DNA of 64,000 nucleotides. It comes from Frankiales bacterium. Lineage in GTDB: Bacteria > Actinomycetota > Actinomycetes > Mycobacteriales > Jatrophihabitantaceae. Below the pieces are notes generated by a model. It was not told where the DNA came from. It made no database searches and saw only the letters and a list, made by a program, of their open reading frames with translations. A program made the translations under genes and the position numbers. Position 1 is the first letter of the stretch, and the number at the start of each line of letters is the position of its first letter. Shown here piece by piece: positions 9,125 through 17,382 of this stretch. The stretch spans positions 124,001-188,000 of the forward strand of contig JAOPUZ010000023.1 in assembly GCA_025966315.1 (NCBI GenBank), written 5' to 3'.

Positions 9125-10110
9125 GCAAGGCCAACCGTCGCGAACCGGCCGCGCTGCCGCCGGCCATCCGGGCCGGCGGCGCGGTGGTATGGCGCGAGGA
9201 CGACGACCACGCGGTGGGCCGGCACGTCGAGGCGCCCGCTCCCGACGCGAACTTGTTGATCGGCTTGGTTCACCGTCCGCGATATGACGATTGGAGCCTG
9301 CCCAAGGGCAAGCTGCATCGATCCGAATACGCGCTGCAGGCCGCGGTCCGCGAAGTCGGCGAGGAGCTGGGTTCCACCGTCCGCGTCGGACCGCGCCTGA
9401 GCAGCGTTGATTACCAGACGAAGGATGGTCGCAAGAAGGTCGACTACTGGGCGATGCGCCATCTGGGCGGCGCCCATACCGCGTCGGACGAGGTGGACGA
9501 GTTGTGCTGGCTGCCGCTGGCCGAAGCCGCCGAGCGGCTGAGCTACGACCTCGATCGGCAGGTGCTGGCTGACTTCGCCACCCGCCCGCGACACGCGGCC
9601 ATGCTGTTGCTGGTCCGGCATGCCAAGGCGGGCAAGCGATCGGCGTTCCGCGGCGATGACCGGCTGCGGCCGCTGGACCGGATCGGTCGGCGCCAAGCTC
9701 GGGATGCGGCCGGGTTCCTCAGCTTGTTCGCCCCGACTCGCATTCTGGCCGCGGACCGCGTGCGCTGCGAGCAGACCGTTGCCCCCACCGCAGCGATGCT
9801 CGGCCTGTCCGTCGAGTCCGCGCCGGAGTTGTCCGACGAAGGCTTTGTGCAGCGCGCGGACCGGGCGGTACGGCGACTGCGCGAGCTGGGTGACGACGAC
9901 CAGGTCAGCGTCGTGTGCAGCCAGGGAACGGCAATACCGGGTCTGCTGGCCGAGCTCGGGCTTGCTGGCAACGGGCACCGGCCACATCCGGCCCGCAAGG
10001 GCTCGGTATGGGCGCTGTCCGTCGACGGCGGTTCGGTCGTCTCGGCGGACTACTACCCGCGGCCAGGCCAGCCCCGCACAGTCGAAAGTCCTGCTCTTGC
10101 GCCCCGATAG
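9121..10110 (+). CDS. mutT1: Nudix hydrolase fused to histidine phosphatase (MutT1 type)
   Basis: A 329-residue two-domain enzyme. Residues 15-155 form a Nudix domain with the full Nudix box at 63-85 (GKL, then REVGEELG with the metal glutamates). Residues 160-320 form a histidine phosphatase domain starting [13 protein letters not shown], which supplies the RHG-like motif. Mycobacterial MutT1 with this architecture cleaves 8-oxo-dGTP and dinucleoside polyphosphates. It starts with GTG at 9121, overlapping the ppk stop. Coupling to ppk suggests a shared role in nucleotide or polyphosphate turnover. The last codons overlap the 50-bp palindrome that follows. Confidence 0.9.
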   Translation: MSKANRREPAALPPAIRAGGAVVWREDDDHAVGRHVEAPAPDANLLIGLVHRPRYDDWSLPKGKLHRSEYALQAAVREVGEELGSTVRVGPRLSSVDYQTKDGRKKVDYWAMRHLGGAHTASDEVDELCWLPLAEAAERLSYDLDRQVLADFATRPRHAAMLLLVRHAKAGKRSAFRGDDRLRPLDRIGRRQARDAAGFLSLFAPTRILAADRVRCEQTVAPTAAMLGLSVESAPELSDEGFVQRADRAVRRLRELGDDDQVSVVCSQGTAIPGLLAELGLAGNGHRPHPARKGSVWALSVDGGSVVSADYYPRPGQPRTVESPALAPR

Positions 10111-10132
10111 GGACGTGAGAGCAGGACTTTCG
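10083..10132. terminator. 50-bp palindromic element, copy 1 (terminator-like)
   Basis: The left arm 10083-10097 and right arm 10118-10132 pair perfectly over 15 bp; the outer ten bases are CGAAAGTCCT / AGGACTTTCG. The middle 20 bases can form a small imperfect inner stem. The left arm lies inside the last codons of mutT1. A second element with the same outer arms and exactly the same total length is at 26671-26720, so this may be a dispersed family as well as a terminator between convergent mutT1 and hup. Confidence 0.75.
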
Positions 10133-10149
10133 GCGTAAAACAGGGGCAA

Positions 10150-10680
10150 CTAGCGAGCGCGCTTGGCCGGAGCCTTCTTCGCGGGCGCCTTCTTGGCGGG
10201 GGCCTTCACGGCCGCCGTCTTGGCCGGAGCCTTCTTGGCCGGAGTGGTCTTGACCGCGGCGACCTTCTTGGCCGGAGTGGCCTTCTTGACCGGCGCCGCC
10301 TTGACCGCGGCGACCTTCTTGGCTGGCGCGACCTTCTTGGCCGGAGCCGCCTTGACGGCAGCCTTGGCCGGAGCCTTCTTGGCCGGCACCTTGGCGATCT
10401 TCTTGGCGCCGCTGATGATCGCCTTGAACTCCGCACCGGCACGGAACGCCGGAACCGATGTCTTCTTCACTCGCACACTCGCGCCGGTGGCCGGGTTACG
10501 AGCGATGCGGGCCGCGCGGTCACGCTTCTCGAAAGAACCGAAACCGGTGAGCGCCAACTTCTCACCCTTGACGACAACTGCGTAGATCTCGTCGAGGACA
10601 CCGTCGAGAGCGGTGGCCGCTGCCTTCTTGTCCGAGCCGAGGCGAGCAGCCAGCGCCTCAATGAACTGAGCCTTGTTCAC
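10150..10680 (-). CDS. hup: HU-type nucleoid protein with long Lys/Ala/Pro tail
   Basis: Residues 1-90 form a standard HU domain: MNKAQFIEALAARLG, LTGFGSFEKRDRAAR and NPATGASVRVKKTSVPAFRAG. Residues 100-176 are low-complexity PAKKA-type repeats, resembling the histone-H1-like tail of mycobacterial HupB and Streptomyces HupS. The tail binds and compacts DNA and is often acetylated in relatives. GTG at 10680 is preceded by GGGAGGACCAC. The gene has its own long upstream region. The tail is encoded by near-repetitive GC-rich DNA that is prone to length change. Confidence 0.95.
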   Translation of the reverse strand: MNKAQFIEALAARLGSDKKAAATALDGVLDEIYAVVVKGEKLALTGFGSFEKRDRAARIARNPATGASVRVKKTSVPAFRAGAEFKAIISGAKKIAKVPAKKAPAKAAVKAAPAKKVAPAKKVAAVKAAPVKKATPAKKVAAVKTTPAKKAPAKTAAVKAPAKKAPAKKAPAKRAR

Positions 10681-11156
10681 GTGGTCCTCCCAGGACGCTG
10701 ATCAGCCACCATGGCTGACCTTCACGCGGAACGGTAAAGCGTGAACGGCTCAGAAACAACGCAATCCGCTTGTGTCGCAAGCAATTGGTGCCGATTTTGG
10801 GCTCCGCGGCGGGCTGTGGCGCCGATCTTGGGCCAGCGGCCGCGGGCGGTGCGAAGCAACCTTCAACCTGTGCCCAGGAGGCCAAACGCGCCGGACGTAG
10901 GAACCGTCCGGCGCGCTCGGCGCAACGTAACGCGGTTGCGCCTGACAAAGAATCTACTTATCAAATAGACTATAACTCGCACGCACCGCTGTTTGGCTGA
11001 GCCCGGTCTCGACCGCCGAGCGCGCGACGCCAGCAGCGCCGAACACGGCGACCCGACGGGCCCGAACGCCCGTTCAAGCCAGAATCACGTGGCCGGACAG
11101 GGCGTTTTGCTGCCGTGAGCAAACTCGCACACTATTTTTTTTGCGAATTGGCCGTT
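10681..11156. other. 476-bp non-coding region upstream of hup
   Basis: No supported gene is seen. The part nearest hup holds its ribosome binding site and presumably its promoter. An AT-rich segment at 10942-10980 contains a rightward promoter-like pair: CTGACA at 10942-10947, an 18-base spacer, and TAGACT at 10966-10971. A run of eight T on the plus strand at 11135-11142 follows a small TTTGCT/AGCAAA hairpin at 11106-11123. Together these could bound a plus-strand RNA of about 165 nt, but this is only suggestive. Confidence 0.4.
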
Positions 11157-11753
11157 TCAGCGTGTCGTGAGGGCCGGTAGCCACGGTTTGCGGCTTTGTT
11201 CGTAGCTGTCGATGTACTCCGGAGCGCGCAACGTGAGACCGATGTCGTCCAATCCTTCGAGCAATCGCCAGCGCGTGTAGTCGTCCAATTCGAAGTCGTG
11301 AACCTCGCCCGTCCACCGCACCTGACGCTCGATCAGGTCGATCGTGACCTCGGTCGAAGGATCGTCCTCGATGTCGTCGAGCAACCGCTGCACGATCTTC
11401 TCGGCCAGCATCACGGTAAGCAACCCGGCTTTGAGCGAGTTACCGCGGAAGATGTCGGCAAATCGCGGCGAGATAACGACCCGGAAGCCGTAATCCATCA
11501 GCGCCCATACGGCGTGCTCGCGTGACGATCCGGTGCCGAAGTCCGGGCCGGCGACCAGAACGCTCGCGCCGGCAAAGCGATCCTGGTTCAGCACGAAGCC
11601 GGGCTCGTTGGCTCGCCAGGCGTGGAACAACGCATCCTCGAAGCCGGTGCGTGTCACCCGCTTCAGGTATACCGCGGGGATGATCTGGTCGGTGTCGACG
11701 TTGCTGCGCCGCAGCGGCACGGCGCGGCCGGTGTGCACGGTGAACTTGTCCAT
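11157..11753 (-). CDS. leuD: 3-isopropylmalate dehydratase small subunit
   Basis: Small (swivel) subunit that with LeuC isomerises 2- to 3-isopropylmalate in leucine synthesis, and citramalate-derived intermediates if CimA is active. The 198-residue protein contains the hallmark blocks [31 protein letters not shown] and [10 protein letters not shown]. The ATG at 11753 is followed by the conserved MDKFTVHTG opening. It lies 82 bases after leuC in the same direction, the standard leuCD operon. Confidence 0.97.
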   Translation of the reverse strand: MDKFTVHTGRAVPLRRSNVDTDQIIPAVYLKRVTRTGFEDALFHAWRANEPGFVLNQDRFAGASVLVAGPDFGTGSSREHAVWALMDYGFRVVISPRFADIFRGNSLKAGLLTVMLAEKIVQRLLDDIEDDPSTEVTIDLIERQVRWTGEVHDFELDDYTRWRLLEGLDDIGLTLRAPEYIDSYEQSRKPWLPALTTR

Positions 11754-11835
11754 GGAGATTTCCCTTCCGAGTTCTAAAGATTCGCCAGCGCGCTTGATTC
11801 AGTACCGGTTCGCGAGGTTCGCGATACTCGCCGGT

Positions 11836-13257
11836 TCACGACTTCACCAGATCGGCCGGGCTGGCCAGGTGACCGGTGATGGCCGTCGCGGCGGCGACCA
11901 GCGGCGACACCAGATGGGTCCGGCCGCCTTTGCCCTGCCGCCCCTCGAAATTCCGGTTCGACGTGGACGCGCTGCGCTCCCCCGGCGCCAACTGGTCCGG
12001 GTTCATCCCCAGGCACATCGAACAGCCCGCCTGGCGCCATTCCGCTCCGGCGTCGGTGAAAACCTGGTCCAGGCCCTCTTCCTCGGCTTGGGCCTTGACC
12101 CGCATCGAGCCGGGCACGATCAGCATCCGCACGCTGTCGGCGACCTTGTGTCCCTTGAGGACCTCGGCGGTGGCCCGCAGATCCTCGATGCGCCCGTTGG
12201 TACAGGAGCCGACGAACACGGTGTCGACCTTGATGTCGCGCAGCGGGGTGCCGGCCTCCAGACCCATGTAGGCCAGTGCCTTCTCGGCTGAGATCCGATC
12301 GGATGCCTCGACGTAATCGGCCGGGTCGGGCACGGAGCCGGACAGCGGGGCACCCTGCCCGGGATTGGTTCCCCACGTCACGAAGGGCGAGATGGCCGCT
12401 GCGTCCAGGGTGACCTCGGCGTCGAACTCGGCGTCGTCGTCGGTGCGCAGAGTGTGCCAGTACTCGACCGCCGCATCCCAGTCCGCTCCGGACGGCGCAT
12501 GCGTTCGGCCCTTCAGGTAGTCGAAGGTGACCTGGTCGGGTGCGATCATGCCGGCCCGGGCGCCCCATTCGATGCTCATGTTGCACACGGTCATGCGGGC
12601 TTCCATGGACATCTGCTCGAACACCGAGCCGCGGTATTCGACCATGTAGCCCTGGCCACCACCGGTCCCGGTCTGCGCGATGACGGCCAGGATCACGTCC
12701 TTGGCCGTGACGCCCGGCGCAAGTTCACCGTCGATCATTACCGCCATCGTCTTGGGGCGGTCCAGCGGCAGGGTCTGGGTCGCCAGCACATGTTCGACCT
12801 GGCTGGTGCCGATACCGAAAGCCAGTGCGCCAAACGCGCCGTGGGTCGAGGTATGGGAGTCGCCGCAGACCATCGTCATGCCGGGTTGGGTGATGCCGAG
12901 CTGCGGCCCGATGACGTGCACGATGCCCTGTTCTACATCGCCCATCGGGTACAGCTCGATGTTGAACTCGGCGCAGTTCCGCCGCAGCGTCTCGATCTGG
13001 GTACGGCTGACGTCGTCCTTGATCGAGCTCGTTCCCAGCAGCGGCAGCGTGTAATCGGTCGGCGTGTTGTGATCCTCGGTGGCCAGGGTGAGGTCGGGCC
13101 GGCGTACGCCGCGACCGGCCAGCCGCAAACCGTCGAAGGCCTGCGGGCTCGTCACTTCGTGGACCAGATGCATGTCTATGTAGATCAGATCCGGCTCGCC
13201 CGGCGCGGTGTGCACGAGGTGGCCTTCCCATAGCTTCTCTGCCAGCGTCTTACCCAT
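11836..13257 (-). CDS. leuC: 3-isopropylmalate dehydratase large subunit
   Basis: Large aconitase-like subunit carrying the [4Fe-4S] cluster. The 473-residue sequence shows the expected cysteines in [10 protein letters not shown] and [11 protein letters not shown], plus the aconitase blocks [13 protein letters not shown] and [16 protein letters not shown]. It begins with [15 protein letters not shown] and is first in leuCD. The operon is divergent from the IclR regulator gene, with an 88-bp shared promoter region containing a perfect palindrome. Confidence 0.97.
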   Translation of the reverse strand: MGKTLAEKLWEGHLVHTAPGEPDLIYIDMHLVHEVTSPQAFDGLRLAGRGVRRPDLTLATEDHNTPTDYTLPLLGTSSIKDDVSRTQIETLRRNCAEFNIELYPMGDVEQGIVHVIGPQLGITQPGMTMVCGDSHTSTHGAFGALAFGIGTSQVEHVLATQTLPLDRPKTMAVMIDGELAPGVTAKDVILAVIAQTGTGGGQGYMVEYRGSVFEQMSMEARMTVCNMSIEWGARAGMIAPDQVTFDYLKGRTHAPSGADWDAAVEYWHTLRTDDDAEFDAEVTLDAAAISPFVTWGTNPGQGAPLSGSVPDPADYVEASDRISAEKALAYMGLEAGTPLRDIKVDTVFVGSCTNGRIEDLRATAEVLKGHKVADSVRMLIVPGSMRVKAQAEEEGLDQVFTDAGAEWRQAGCSMCLGMNPDQLAPGERSASTSNRNFEGRQGKGGRTHLVSPLVAAATAITGHLASPADLVKS

Positions 13258-13314
13258 CGAGTTCGCTCCTTCGGTCGCGCCGCGCGTCGGCCGCGCCGCG
13301 ACAACGTCGTTTGC

Positions 13315-13331
13315 TTCCCAGTATCTGGGAA
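13315..13331. promoter_or_regulatory. Palindromic operator between leuC and the IclR regulator
   Basis: TTCCCAG-TAT-CTGGGAA is a perfect 7-bp inverted repeat with a three-base spacer. It lies three bases upstream of a -10-like TAGTAT (13334-13339) that is six bases before the regulator's ATG, so it covers the regulator's -35 region and can also reach the leuC promoter. In related bacteria the IclR protein encoded here (NdgR/LtbR group) binds its own promoter and that of leuCD. The assignment as its site is inference. Confidence 0.65.
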
Positions 13332-13345
13332 TCTAGTATCGCCTT

Positions 13346-14050
13346 ATGGGACAGCATAGCGGGATCGGCGTCGTGGACAAGACTGTTTCCATCCTGTCCG
13401 CGGTCGCCGAAGGTCCGGCCTCGCTGAACGAGCTGGTGGCCCGCACCGACCTGCCGCGGGCCACGGCTCACCGGCTGGCCGTCGCGCTCGAAGTGCACCG
13501 TTTGCTGGTTCGAGATGCGGACGGGCGGTTCGTCCCGGGTCCGCGCCTGGGTGAACTTGCGGCCGGCGCCACCGATCCGCTGGTGGACAGCGCGGGCGAG
13601 GTGCTGGGCTGGGTGCGTGACACCGCGGGCGAAAGCGCGCAACTCTATCGGCGCGACGGGCACGAACGGGTGTGCGTGGCCACCGCCGAGCGCCGGTCCG
13701 GGCTGCGGACGACGGTCCCGCTGGGTGCTCGCTTCCCGCTGACGGCAGGCTCCGGCGCGCAAGTGCTGTGTGCCTGGGAAAGTCCGGAGAATCTGGCCGC
13801 GCTGCTGCCCCAGGCCGTATTCACGGCCCGGTCCCTGGCCGAGGTCCGGCGCCGCGGTTGGGCGCAGTCGGCCGGCCAGCGCGAGCCCGGGGTGGCTTCG
13901 GTGTCGGCGCCCGTCTTCGGCCCGGGCCAGCGGGTAGTGGCCGCGGTATCGATCTCCGGGCCGATAGAGCGGTTCGGACGCTCACCGGGCCAGCGGTTCG
14001 CACCGATCCTGCTCAGTGCGGCGCAGCGACTGCAATCCGCACTCACCTGA
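13346..14050 (+). CDS. IclR-family transcriptional regulator (NdgR/LtbR-like)
   Basis: The 234-residue protein has an N-terminal winged helix-turn-helix (VDKTVSILSAVAEG, then LPRATAHRLAVALEVHRLL) and a C-terminal IclR effector domain (LGELAAGA, VATAERRSGLRTTVPLG, VSAPVFGPGQRVVAAVSISGP). Location divergent from leuCD matches NdgR of Streptomyces and LtbR of Corynebacterium, which control leucine and other amino acid genes. The ATG at 13346 lies six bases after TAGTAT, so the mRNA is probably leaderless. Ligand and full target set cannot be read from the sequence. Confidence 0.9.
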   Translation: MGQHSGIGVVDKTVSILSAVAEGPASLNELVARTDLPRATAHRLAVALEVHRLLVRDADGRFVPGPRLGELAAGATDPLVDSAGEVLGWVRDTAGESAQLYRRDGHERVCVATAERRSGLRTTVPLGARFPLTAGSGAQVLCAWESPENLAALLPQAVFTARSLAEVRRRGWAQSAGQREPGVASVSAPVFGPGQRVVAAVSISGPIERFGRSPGQRFAPILLSAAQRLQSALT

Positions 14051-14094
14051 GTAGCCCTGGCCGACCCCGTCCGACTTTGCCTAACGGGCCACGA

Positions 14095-16164
14095 TCACGC
14101 ATCAGGCTCGGGCATGCTGGGCCGCGCCGTCGACAGCCAGTCACCATGTGGTCGCGGCCGACCGAACAGGAATCCCTGCTGGACTCGAACCCCCATGTCC
14201 CGTAGCCGGCGCGACTGCACGGGGGTCTCCACGCCTTCCACGATCAGCTTGCTGGTCAGGGTGCTCAGCAAGGCCACGGTGGCCTCCACGAATCGCCAGC
14301 CGTCCTCATCGTCATCAGTGGGCAGCAGCGAGCGGTCGAGCTTGATGCCGGCCAGCGGTAGCGAGCGCAGCAACGACAGCGAGGTCTCACCACGGCCGAA
14401 GTCGTCCACCATCACCTGCATGCCGAGACTGACCGCGTAACGAAGTTGAGCCTGTAACTCCGCACCGGACACCGAGCCAGCCAGTTCTTCGGTCACCTCG
14501 ATGATGACCGTTTCCAGCGCCAGCCCGGCGTCGGAAGCGCTGCGCGCGACCGCGTCAATGGCCGAACCGGTGCCGATCAATTCGCGGGATACGTTCACCG
14601 CAATCGCCGCACCCGGGAAGGCGGACTGCAGTTGGCGTCCGCCGGCAAAGGCGAGATCGAAGAGCATCTCGGCGAAAGATGGCGTCAGGCCGAGTTGCTG
14701 GCTGGCGGTGATGATGCTTTCGGCATCGATGTGTTCGCCCGCACCGGTGAGCCGGACCAGCGCCTCGAACGAGTCGACACGGGCCGCTACGACGTTCACC
14801 AGCGGCTGGAACAGCATCGTCACCTCGCGCGCGGCGACCGCGCGGCGCACGGATTCTTCGAGTTCCACCCGATCATCGGCCGCCTGCGAGATCGCCGGCG
14901 TCCAGCTCACCACGTCGCGCCAGAGTTCCCGTTTGGCCACGGCCAACGCCCGTTCGGCCTGGTCGCAAGCGCTGAGCAGCGGCTGGAGCGGCAACCGGTC
15001 CACCCAGCCGGCCCGCATGGCGACGGGTATCCGCTGACGGCCGACCTGCACGGTCAGTTCACGTTGCTCCTCCACCCGGGCCAGCAGCGGCGAACCGTCC
15101 AGACACAGCACGACAAACTCGTCCCCCGACAGCCGGACGACGACGTCCCCGACCAACGCGGCTGAGCGTAGCCAGCGGGCCATCGCGATCAGGCACTGAT
15201 CAGCAGCGAACTGACCCCAGAGCTCGTTGATGCTCTTGAAGCGCCGGATGTCGAGGAAGGCGACCCCGACGAACGGCGAACTCACCGGATCGTCGAGTTC
15301 GGTGATGTCCAGCAACGCACGGCGGTTGAACAGGCCGGTCAGGGGGTCTCGGACGATTTGATCCACCAGTCGGCGTTGCTCGGCCTCGCTGCCGGTTACG
15401 TCTTCGAGCTGGACCACGACCAATGCCGTGTCGGCATCGCGTCCGGCCATCCGGGAAGCCCGCGCCCGGTACCAGCGTGGATGCGGCGTCACCGTGGCCA
15501 GCAGCCGGTCGACCGACCCACCCCGGGACGCCTCGGCGAGCACCTCGGAGATTGCGGCAACCATGTCCGATGGCATCAGATCGGGCCATCGCGCACCGAC
15601 CCGCAGCGGCACGCCGGCCAGCAGATCGGCCATCGGGACGTTCCAGGACAGCAGCGTCGCGTCCGAGCGCACCAACAGCTCGCCGACCCGGATCGCGTCC
15701 AGATACGGCCAGTCGCTGTCAGTGCCGTTGGCGAGCTCGAAGTCGGGCACCTTGCGCCACCACAACGCCCACTGGCCGGAGCGCTCGACCTTGGACAGCC
15801 GGACGAAACGCACAGTTGCCGTGCCGGCCGCCAACGGCATCACGAGGCTGCTCTGTTCGGCGTCCGCCGGCAGCGACACCAATTCGGTCTGCACCGTGGT
15901 CCAGAACGCGCGCGCGTCGTCGCTCTCGCCGGGCCAGCCGAAGCCGGCCTCGCTGACGTAACAGGGGTAGCGCACGTCGACGATGCCGACGCCGAGTTCA
16001 GCGCGCTCGCCCAGCACGACGAGCGCGGCAAATCCGCCCGCCGACCGGCGTTCGCCGGATCCAGACGTAGACGAACCCGGCTCGAACGTGACGCCCACAC
16101 GCCCTCCCCGAGTCAGCGCGGTCGCAGCCAACCGCGACGGTCGCCATTTCTCGAGCGCCCGCAT
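14095..16164 (-). CDS. GGDEF-EAL protein, probable c-di-GMP phosphodiesterase
   Basis: A 689-residue cytosolic protein: an N-terminal region with no clear match (1-155), a PAS-like segment around 160-270, a GGDEF domain around 275-425 and an EAL domain around 440-685. The GGDEF signature is changed to SGDEF (346-350) and the preceding I-site RxxD is not evident, so cyclase activity is doubtful. The EAL domain keeps the expected catalytic set: EAL at 467-469, AVNVSREL, IIEVTEE, VDDFG with D587 and D588, GIKLDRS and VEGVET. It therefore probably degrades c-di-GMP. It is convergent with the IclR gene. No membrane segment is seen. Confidence 0.85.
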   Translation of the reverse strand: MRALEKWRPSRLAATALTRGGRVGVTFEPGSSTSGSGERRSAGGFAALVVLGERAELGVGIVDVRYPCYVSEAGFGWPGESDDARAFWTTVQTELVSLPADAEQSSLVMPLAAGTATVRFVRLSKVERSGQWALWWRKVPDFELANGTDSDWPYLDAIRVGELLVRSDATLLSWNVPMADLLAGVPLRVGARWPDLMPSDMVAAISEVLAEASRGGSVDRLLATVTPHPRWYRARASRMAGRDADTALVVVQLEDVTGSEAEQRRLVDQIVRDPLTGLFNRRALLDITELDDPVSSPFVGVAFLDIRRFKSINELWGQFAADQCLIAMARWLRSAALVGDVVVRLSGDEFVVLCLDGSPLLARVEEQRELTVQVGRQRIPVAMRAGWVDRLPLQPLLSACDQAERALAVAKRELWRDVVSWTPAISQAADDRVELEESVRRAVAAREVTMLFQPLVNVVAARVDSFEALVRLTGAGEHIDAESIITASQQLGLTPSFAEMLFDLAFAGGRQLQSAFPGAAIAVNVSRELIGTGSAIDAVARSASDAGLALETVIIEVTEELAGSVSGAELQAQLRYAVSLGMQVMVDDFGRGETSLSLLRSLPLAGIKLDRSLLPTDDDEDGWRFVEATVALLSTLTSKLIVEGVETPVQSRRLRDMGVRVQQGFLFGRPRPHGDWLSTARPSMPEPDA

Positions 16165-16213
16165 TGAGCTGAGCAGAGCCTTCTCCTACCGGAGCACCGC
16201 TGGCAAGTACGCG

Positions 16214-16496
16214 CTACAGCCAAGATCGACGGCTGTGTACGAGCCGGTAACCGTCGGGGTCTTCGATCGTCACGCCCAGCGGTCGCCGGACGGGTTGCGG
16301 CGGGCACGACCCGGCCCCCGGCCGCCTCGATCGTGGTAACAAGGTCCGGGTCGAGCTGCTCGCCCGCGTACAGCACGGACCTAGCCAGCCCGGAGGCCAA
16401 GAACCGCTCGCTGGCGGCTAGGTCAAGCGCGGGGCGTGCGATGCGCAGGTGCGCGCTGACCAAGCTCGGGACGGACAACACAGGGCTTTGCACCAC
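16214..16496 (-). pseudogene. Decayed VOC (glyoxalase/bleomycin-resistance) gene
   Basis: The 5' part reads LRIARPALDLAASERFLASG then LARSVLYAG, the usual opening of a VOC-superfamily protein. It then jumps directly to EQLDPDLVTTIEAAGGRVVP, which belongs near the C-terminus, so roughly 50-60 residues are missing. After that the frame is lost; a different frame gives VTIEDPDGYRLVHSRRSWL followed by TAG at 16214-16216, the typical VOC ending. An internal deletion plus a frameshift therefore explains the remnant. Neighbouring DNA shows nothing mobile. An intact VOC gene of a different subgroup is at 60396-60788. Confidence 0.75.
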
Positions 16497-16571
16497 ACAC
16501 CAACGACCAGCACGTCTCGCATACAGCCCGAGGCTAGAGCTTGTCGAAAGATGTCAGCCCGTCGAAGGTTC

Positions 16572-16877
16572 TCAGCGGCCGCGCACGACTCGGTGGACCG
16601 CGATCATAGATGCGTCAGGATGCTCCTGAGGCAAGTCGACGCCCTTCGCGGCAGCGACCTTGATCATCGCGGGCATCAATCGGGACTCGGTGAACTTCTG
16701 GTGGTGCTCGGCTGATTGCCAAACGTCGAAAATCTCAACGCGCCCGTCTTTCTCGAAATGGGTGTGCACGATCATGCCTTCCGGCGGATCGTTGTCCACG
16801 CCCATTTCCTCGGTCACCGCATCGAGCATCTCGATGGGCACGCCTACCGGCATTGTCTGCTGAAAGATGACGGCCAT
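16572..16877 (-). CDS. Small antibiotic-biosynthesis-monooxygenase-like protein
   Basis: A 101-residue protein with the dimeric alpha-beta-barrel pattern of the ABM/ferredoxin-like superfamily: MAVIFQQTMPVGVPIEMLD, then GMIVHTHFEKDGRVEIFDVW, then a helix QKFTESRLMPAM. The ATG at 16877 has GGAGG seven bases upstream; the open frame continues to 17051 but without support. Members act as small monooxygenases, heme-degrading enzymes or stress proteins of unknown role; no active-site signature allows a closer call. It stands alone between the VOC remnant and the tRNA genes. Confidence 0.7.
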   Translation of the reverse strand: MAVIFQQTMPVGVPIEMLDAVTEEMGVDNDPPEGMIVHTHFEKDGRVEIFDVWQSAEHHQKFTESRLMPAMIKVAAAKGVDLPQEHPDASMIAVHRVVRGR

Positions 16878-17111
16878 CGTGGGCCTCCTAGGATTGTGCG
16901 CGGACCATACTGCTGTACCTCGTCGCTGTCTAGACCTGTCGGGCGCTGACTGGACCTCTGCGACCTCTGCGCGAATCAGGTTGACCAAGCTGACGGCTTG
17001 AACACAGCGAACCGCCCCGCAACCATTCGATTCAATGAACCAGCAGGTCACAGGACGGCTCGGCCCTGGTTTTCATCGCTACCAGACGCAATTTCCGCCG
17101 GTAGCCTTTGG

Positions 17112-17184
17112 TAGCCCCGAAGGGATTCGAACCCTCGCTACCGCCGTGAGAGGGCGGCGTCCTAGGCCGCTAGACGACGGGGCC
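17112..17184 (-). tRNA. tRNA-Glu (anticodon CTC)
   Basis: A 73-nt cloverleaf. The acceptor stem GGCCCCG pairs with CGGGGCT (one G-U), the anticodon loop CTCTCAC gives CTC for GAG codons, and the T-arm reads GAGGGTTCGAATCCCTT. Discriminator A is followed by an encoded CCA at 17111-17109. It lies downstream of tRNA-Gln and gltX on the same strand. Confidence 0.96.
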
Positions 17185-17210
17185 CTAGGTCGAACTTGCC
17201 AAGACTTGCG

Positions 17211-17282
17211 CTGGGGTACCAGGACTCGAACCTAGACTAACTGAACCAGAATCAGTTGGGCTGCCAATTACCCCATACCCCA
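17211..17282 (-). tRNA. tRNA-Gln (anticodon CTG)
   Basis: A 72-nt cloverleaf with acceptor TGGGGTA/TACCCCA, anticodon loop TTCTGGT giving CTG for CAG codons, and T-arm CTAGGTTCGAGTCCTGG. No CCA is encoded. It lies between gltX and tRNA-Glu. With gatCAB in the same window and no glnS visible, it is probably charged with Glu first and then amidated. Confidence 0.95.
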
Positions 17283-17382
17283 ATACAACGTGTGCCGGCC
17301 CGTCTGGCATCACCAACCGGACCGAAAGGGAATGCTACCGGAGTCCGGCGCCCGTTTCGAATCGGACCCGCCGAGCCTGCGT

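Noticed and set aside
17109-17290. Integration site for a mobile element at the tRNA pair
   Set aside because: No integrase, no repeated tRNA 3' end and no foreign-looking DNA beside the tRNAs; the neighbourhood is the standard gltX arrangement.
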